Positions 6,312 through 8,970 of a stretch of 8,970 nt of DNA are shown one piece after another. The stretch lies in contig JBMLOR010000278.1 of NCBI GenBank assembly GCA_049242865.1, forward strand, positions 1 to 8,970. Reading direction: 5' to 3'. Under the pieces are notes generated by a model that saw nothing but the letters and a program-made list of their open reading frames with translations, was not told where the DNA came from and did not search any database. Position numbers and translations under genes: made by a program. Within the stretch, counting starts at the first letter, position 1, and the number at the start of each line of letters is the position of its first letter. Origin of the DNA: CAIVPM01 sp049242865 (GTDB taxonomy: Bacteria > Bacteroidota > Bacteroidia > Chitinophagales > Chitinophagaceae).

Positions 6312-7643
6312 CTACGCAGGTATTTCCTTATTTTCTTTAACTATCAAAGCACAAACTACACCTGCTGTACAAAGTAAACATCCACCAATTAGCACAGCAG
6401 CTAATCTATCGTTATGTAAAAAATTGTCCATTATTTTACCAAAAAACAAGGAAGCCAATATTTCTGGCAATACAATAAAGAAATTAAAAATACCCATATA
6501 CACTCCCATTTTTTCTTTAGGCAAGCAACCAGCAAGCATAGAATAAGGCATAGATAAAATAGAAGCCCAAGCAATGCCAACCAATCCCATAGAAATAAAT
6601 AAATAGCTTGGGTTGTGAATAAAGAAAACTGAAATTAAGCCTAAACCACCTAAAATTAAGCAAACCGTGTGCGTATATTTTTTACCAATTTTACTAACCC
6701 AAAACGGCAATGAAAATGCAAAAATGAAAGTAACTAAATTAAGAACGCCTGAGGTTTCATTAGCATGTTCTAAGCCTTTTGTAAATTGTTCAGCATTTGT
6801 TTTTGCATCACCACCAAAAATTTGAGCTGCCACACCTGTACTATAAAAAAACCACATTAAAAATAAGCCAGGCCATGTAAGAAAGTTTACGATAGCTAAG
6901 CGTTTCATTTGTGAAGGCATGTTTTTTATAGCATCTAAAATTTCTGCTACAATACCATTTCCTTTTTCTTTTTTTAATTCCTCTTTCCAATTAGGGTTAC
7001 TAGGTGGATATTCTTTACTAAAGAATACAGTATATAATACTGCAATTAAAAAAACAGCAGCACCAATATAAAAACTCCACATAATGTTTTGTGGAATTCC
7101 ACCAGTGCCTTTATCTCTCGAAATATCAAACCAAGCTACTAATTTAGATGGTAAATAGGCTGCAATAAAACTTGCCAAACCAATAAACATACTTTGCATA
7201 GCATAGCCAAAACTCATTTGTTTGTCGTTTAAATTGTCGCCAACAAATGCTCTAAAAGGCTCCATGCTAATATTTATACAAGAATCAAGAATCCATAAAG
7301 TGCCAGCAGCCATCCAAACTGTTGGAGAATTTGGCATTACAAAAAGAGCAATTGAACTTAAAATAGCACCTATTAAAAAGTAGGGTCTTCTTCTCCCTAA
7401 TTTAGGGTGCCAAGTTCTATCACTAAAATAGCCAATAATAGGTTGTACTAGCAAACCAGTCATAGGGGCAGCTAACCAAAGGCCAGGAATTTCTTCGGGT
7501 GAGGCACCTAAAAACTCATAAATCGCACTCATATTTCCCATTTGCAAACTCCATCCAAATTGAATTCCAAAGAATCCAAAACACATATTCCAAATTTGCC
7601 AAAAAGTGAGGTTTGGCTTAGTTCCAGTATATACTGTACTCAT
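6312..7643 (-). CDS. MFS sugar transporter, SLC45/sucrose-symporter-like (probable maltose or maltodextrin importer)
   Basis: This is a 443-residue inner-membrane protein with about twelve hydrophobic segments, judged by eye, in two halves. They are joined by a charged cytoplasmic stretch near residues 210-248 (EELKKEKGNG). The loop after the second segment has GYFSDRTWHPKLGRRRPYF (71-89). Its SDR and GRRRP signatures are typical of the SLC45 and plant sucrose:proton symporter group, as is SMPYSMLAG (364-372) in the second half. In Bacteroidota such proteins commonly sit beside maltose-metabolism genes. Here the secreted GH13 enzyme follows after 56 bp, so import of its maltose or short maltodextrin products is the best inference. 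I chose the ATG at 7643. A TTG two codons upstream (7649) would add only two residues and overlaps a direct repeat. A candidate promoter and operator-like repeats precede the gene. Sucrose or another disaccharide cannot be excluded. Confidence 0.88.
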   Translation of the reverse strand: MSTVYTGTKPNLTFWQIWNMCFGFFGIQFGWSLQMGNMSAIYEFLGASPEEIPGLWLAAPMTGLLVQPIIGYFSDRTWHPKLGRRRPYFLIGAILSSIALFVMPNSPTVWMAAGTLWILDSCINISMEPFRAFVGDNLNDKQMSFGYAMQSMFIGLASFIAAYLPSKLVAWFDISRDKGTGGIPQNIMWSFYIGAAVFLIAVLYTVFFSKEYPPSNPNWKEELKKEKGNGIVAEILDAIKNMPSQMKRLAIVNFLTWPGLFLMWFFYSTGVAAQIFGGDAKTNAEQFTKGLEHANETSGVLNLVTFIFAFSLPFWVSKIGKKYTHTVCLILGGLGLISVFFIHNPSYLFISMGLVGIAWASILSMPYSMLAGCLPKEKMGVYMGIFNFFIVLPEILASLFFGKIMDNFLHNDRLAAVLIGGCLLCTAGVVCALIVKENKEIPA

Positions 7644-7648
7644 ATACA

Positions 7649-7682
7649 ATCGTTATTTATCGTTATTGTGTAAAAATTACAC
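7649..7682. repeat. Operator-like cluster: phased direct repeat plus inverted repeat
   Basis: ATCGTTATT occurs twice, at 7649-7657 and 7659-7667, with a 10-bp period that puts both copies on one face of the helix. Immediately beside it GTGTAA (7668-7673) and TTACAC (7677-7682) form a perfect inverted repeat around AAA. The cluster occupies the space between the candidate transporter promoter and the transporter ATG. It is a plausible regulator binding site for the sugar genes. No regulator gene lies in the window, so its identity is unknown. Confidence 0.4.
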
Positions 7683-7686
7683 TTGC

Positions 7687-7715
7687 CGAAATTAGGGGAA
7701 TATTATTAATAGCAA
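7687..7715 (-). promoter_or_regulatory. Candidate promoter of the transporter-GH13 pair
   Basis: On the minus strand TTG (7715-7713) is followed after 18 bp by TAATTTCG (7694-7687), which differs from TAnnTTTG at one position. Spacing is within the range reported for Bacteroidota. Initiation would fall near 7680, inside the inverted repeat at 7668-7682, with a leader of roughly 37 nt. The upstream epimerase gene ends at 7734 with no visible terminator, so read-through from it is also possible. Confidence 0.4.
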
Positions 7716-7733
7716 GTAGGTGAAACTAAGTTT

Positions 7734-8135
7734 TTACTTTATTTCTTGGCACAACTCCACCAAAACCCCATTTGTGCCTTTAGGGTGTAAAAAGCAAACC
7801 AATTTATTATCTGCTCCTTTTTTGGGTGTTTCATTTAAAAGCGTAAATCCTTCATTTTGTAAGCGTATCATTTCTGCCTCAATATCTTCCACATCAAAAG
7901 CAATATGATGAATACCTTCTCCTTTTTTGTCGATAAATTTAGAAATCACTCCATCTGCAGATTGGCTTTCGAGTAATTCAATCTTTGTTTCTCCAGTTTT
8001 AAAAAACGCTGTATTTACTTGCTCACTTTCTACCTTTTCTTGTTTATAGCACTTGGTATTCAATAATTTTTCGAATAATGGAATTGATTTACTAAAATCT
8101 GATACGGCTATACCAATGTGTTCAACTTTATTCAT
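7734..8135 (-). CDS. mce: Methylmalonyl-CoA epimerase
   Basis: This 133-residue protein of the vicinal-oxygen-chelate (glyoxalase) fold interconverts the two epimers of methylmalonyl-CoA in the cytoplasm. It links propionyl-CoA with succinyl-CoA together with methylmalonyl-CoA mutase. Two beta-alpha-beta-beta-beta repeats are visible. The first begins with KVEHIGIAVSD, where His6 is a probable metal ligand. The second begins with GEGIHHIAFDVED (72-84), where His76 or His77 is a ligand. Glu53 in KIELLES and Glu127 in VLVELCQ stand at the other ligand positions, and a glutamate in VESEQV (36-38) is the likely catalytic base by family comparison. FLHPKGTNGVLVEL near the end is the hallmark of the epimerase subgroup over other glyoxalase-like proteins. 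The length is typical and the ATG at 8135 puts the first strand at the usual position. It diverges from iscS and lies 90 bp before the transporter, with no evident functional tie to either. Confidence 0.92.
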   Translation of the reverse strand: MNKVEHIGIAVSDFSKSIPLFEKLLNTKCYKQEKVESEQVNTAFFKTGETKIELLESQSADGVISKFIDKKGEGIHHIAFDVEDIEAEMIRLQNEGFTLLNETPKKGADNKLVCFLHPKGTNGVLVELCQEIK

Positions 8136-8190
8136 AAATTTTTGTTATGATTTCGATAGAAGGAATTTCAACTTTTTATTATAAATCAGT

Positions 8191-8198
8191 CAAAATTA
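8191..8198 (-). promoter_or_regulatory. Candidate -7 element of mce
   Basis: On the minus strand this reads TAATTTTG, an exact match to TAnnTTTG, 56 bp before the mce start codon. There is no clear TTG at the -33 distance. It lies back to back with the candidate iscS element at 8214-8221. Confidence 0.4.
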
Positions 8199-8213
8199 TA
8201 CAATTCATTAACT

Positions 8214-8221
8214 TACTTTTG
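8214..8221 (+). promoter_or_regulatory. Candidate -7 element of iscS
   Basis: TACTTTTG matches TAnnTTTG exactly and ends 28 bp before the iscS ATG, which would leave a leader of roughly 20 nt. As with the divergent mce element, no clear -33 TTG is present. Confidence 0.45.
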
Positions 8222-8249
8222 CTGTGTTAGTAAGAAACTATAAAATATC

Positions 8250-8970
8250 ATGCTTAAATTACCGGTTTATTTAGATAACAATGCAACAACACCTATGGAT
8301 CCTAGAGTGTTGGAAGTTATGATTCCATATTTCACAGAAAATTTTGGAAATGCTGCTAGTCGTAACCACCCCTTTGGATGGGCTGCTGAAGAAGCAGTTG
8401 ATTATGCCCGTGAACAAGTAGCTAAACTTATTGGTGCCGACCCTAAAGAAATAATCTTTACAAGTGGTGCCACAGAAGGCGATAACCTAGGCATTAAAGG
8501 TGTATACGAAATGTACGCTAGTAAAGGAAATCATATTATTACAGTAACTACAGAGCATAAAGCAGTTTTAGATACTTGTAAGCATATTGAAAAATTAGGT
8601 GGCGATGTTACTTATTTAGATGTACAAGAAGACGGCTTAATTGATTTAAAAGCTTTGGAAGCTGCCATAAAACCAACTACAATTTTAATTGCAATAATGT
8701 ACGCCAACAATGAAGTGGGTGTAATACAACCTGTTAAAGAAATAGCGGCATTAGCAAAAAAGAATGGTATTTTGTTTTTTACAGATGCTACACAAGCAGT
8801 AGGCAAAATTCCTGTAAACGTTATCGAAGATGGAATTGATTTAATGACTTTTACTGGCCATAAAATGTACGGACCAAAAGGTATTGGTGCATTATACGTT
8901 CGTCGTAAAAACCCACGTGTAAAAGTTACTGCCCAAATGGATGGTGGTGGCCATGAAAGAGGCATGAGAA
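8250..8970 (+). CDS. iscS: Cysteine desulfurase IscS, 3' end cut by the window
   Basis: This is a pyridoxal-phosphate enzyme that takes sulfur from cysteine and passes it to IscU and other acceptors for iron-sulfur cluster and thio-cofactor synthesis. The first 240 codons are present and open to the right edge. They follow E. coli IscS almost block for block: PVYLDNNATTPMDPRV at the start, FTSGATEGDNL (70-80), TEHKAVLDTC (101-110) with cofactor-stacking His103, NNEVG (153-157), and TDATQAVGK (178-186) with Asp179 and Gln182. The Schiff-base lysine is Lys205 in TGHKMYGPKG, and GGGHERGMR closes the visible part. The mobile loop with the catalytic cysteine lies past the edge, so activity cannot be confirmed here. 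The ATG at 8250 gives the family N terminus. The close match to IscS favours it over SufS or NifS. IscU and related genes may follow outside the window. Confidence 0.94.
   Translation, partial: MLKLPVYLDNNATTPMDPRVLEVMIPYFTENFGNAASRNHPFGWAAEEAVDYAREQVAKLIGADPKEIIFTSGATEGDNLGIKGVYEMYASKGNHIITVTTEHKAVLDTCKHIEKLGGDVTYLDVQEDGLIDLKALEAAIKPTTILIAIMYANNEVGVIQPVKEIAALAKKNGILFFTDATQAVGKIPVNVIEDGIDLMTFTGHKMYGPKGIGALYVRRKNPRVKVTAQMDGGGHERGMR

Noticed and set aside
7644..7649. TTG start two codons upstream of the transporter ATG
   Set aside because: It adds only Met-Tyr, falls within the phased direct repeat, and an ATG follows directly, so ATG at 7643 is the simpler start.
7723..7733. Palindrome AAACT-A-AGTTT just after the mce stop codon
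   Set aside because: The centre is a single base, so it cannot fold as a hairpin, and no T-tract follows on the minus strand. It is not a terminator.
8612..8965. Minus-strand open frame of 117 codons
   Set aside because: It lies antisense within iscS, whose plus-strand product matches the family over its full visible length. The antisense product has no recognisable features.

Overview
The window looks like an ordinary chromosomal stretch of a low-GC member of the Bacteroidota. Several things point there. Several intergenic spaces carry TAnnTTTG-type -7 promoter elements. No clear Shine-Dalgarno sequence precedes any start codon, and the leaders are A-rich instead. The secreted proteins have short signal peptides ending in AQ. 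The proteins themselves (a 652-residue GyrB, a DUF4920 protein, a secreted cyclomaltodextrinase-like GH13 enzyme) are of kinds common in that phylum. I cannot fix the order or genus from the sequence alone.

Layout from left to right: gyrB (+) is complete and ends at a strong intrinsic terminator. A secreted alpha/beta-hydrolase of the sugar-ester esterase type (+) and the 23S rRNA pseudouridine synthase gene rluF (+) follow. Transcription then converges. A small secreted DUF4920 protein, a secreted GH13 alpha-amylase-type enzyme, an SLC45/sucrose-symporter-like MFS transporter and methylmalonyl-CoA epimerase all lie on the minus strand. At the right edge, iscS (+) diverges from the epimerase gene and is cut by the window end after 240 codons.

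The one clear functional partnership is the transporter and the GH13 enzyme. They are adjacent, on the same strand and 56 bp apart. Together they suggest maltodextrin or cyclodextrin cleavage in the periplasm followed by import of the products across the inner membrane. No SusC/SusD, GH65, GH97 or regulator gene is inside the window. The other genes are housekeeping: DNA supercoiling, rRNA modification, propionyl-CoA metabolism and sulfur transfer.

No intergenic gap exceeds about 130 bp, and I see no RNA gene, CRISPR array, insertion sequence or phage material. I do not see an undescribed multi-gene system. The points most worth checking are regulatory: a terminator hairpin built into the last codons of rluF, a terminator T-tract that may double as a -33 element, and an operator-like repeat cluster before the sugar transporter. 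A cysteine-rich insertion in the GH13 N-terminal domain is also worth a look.
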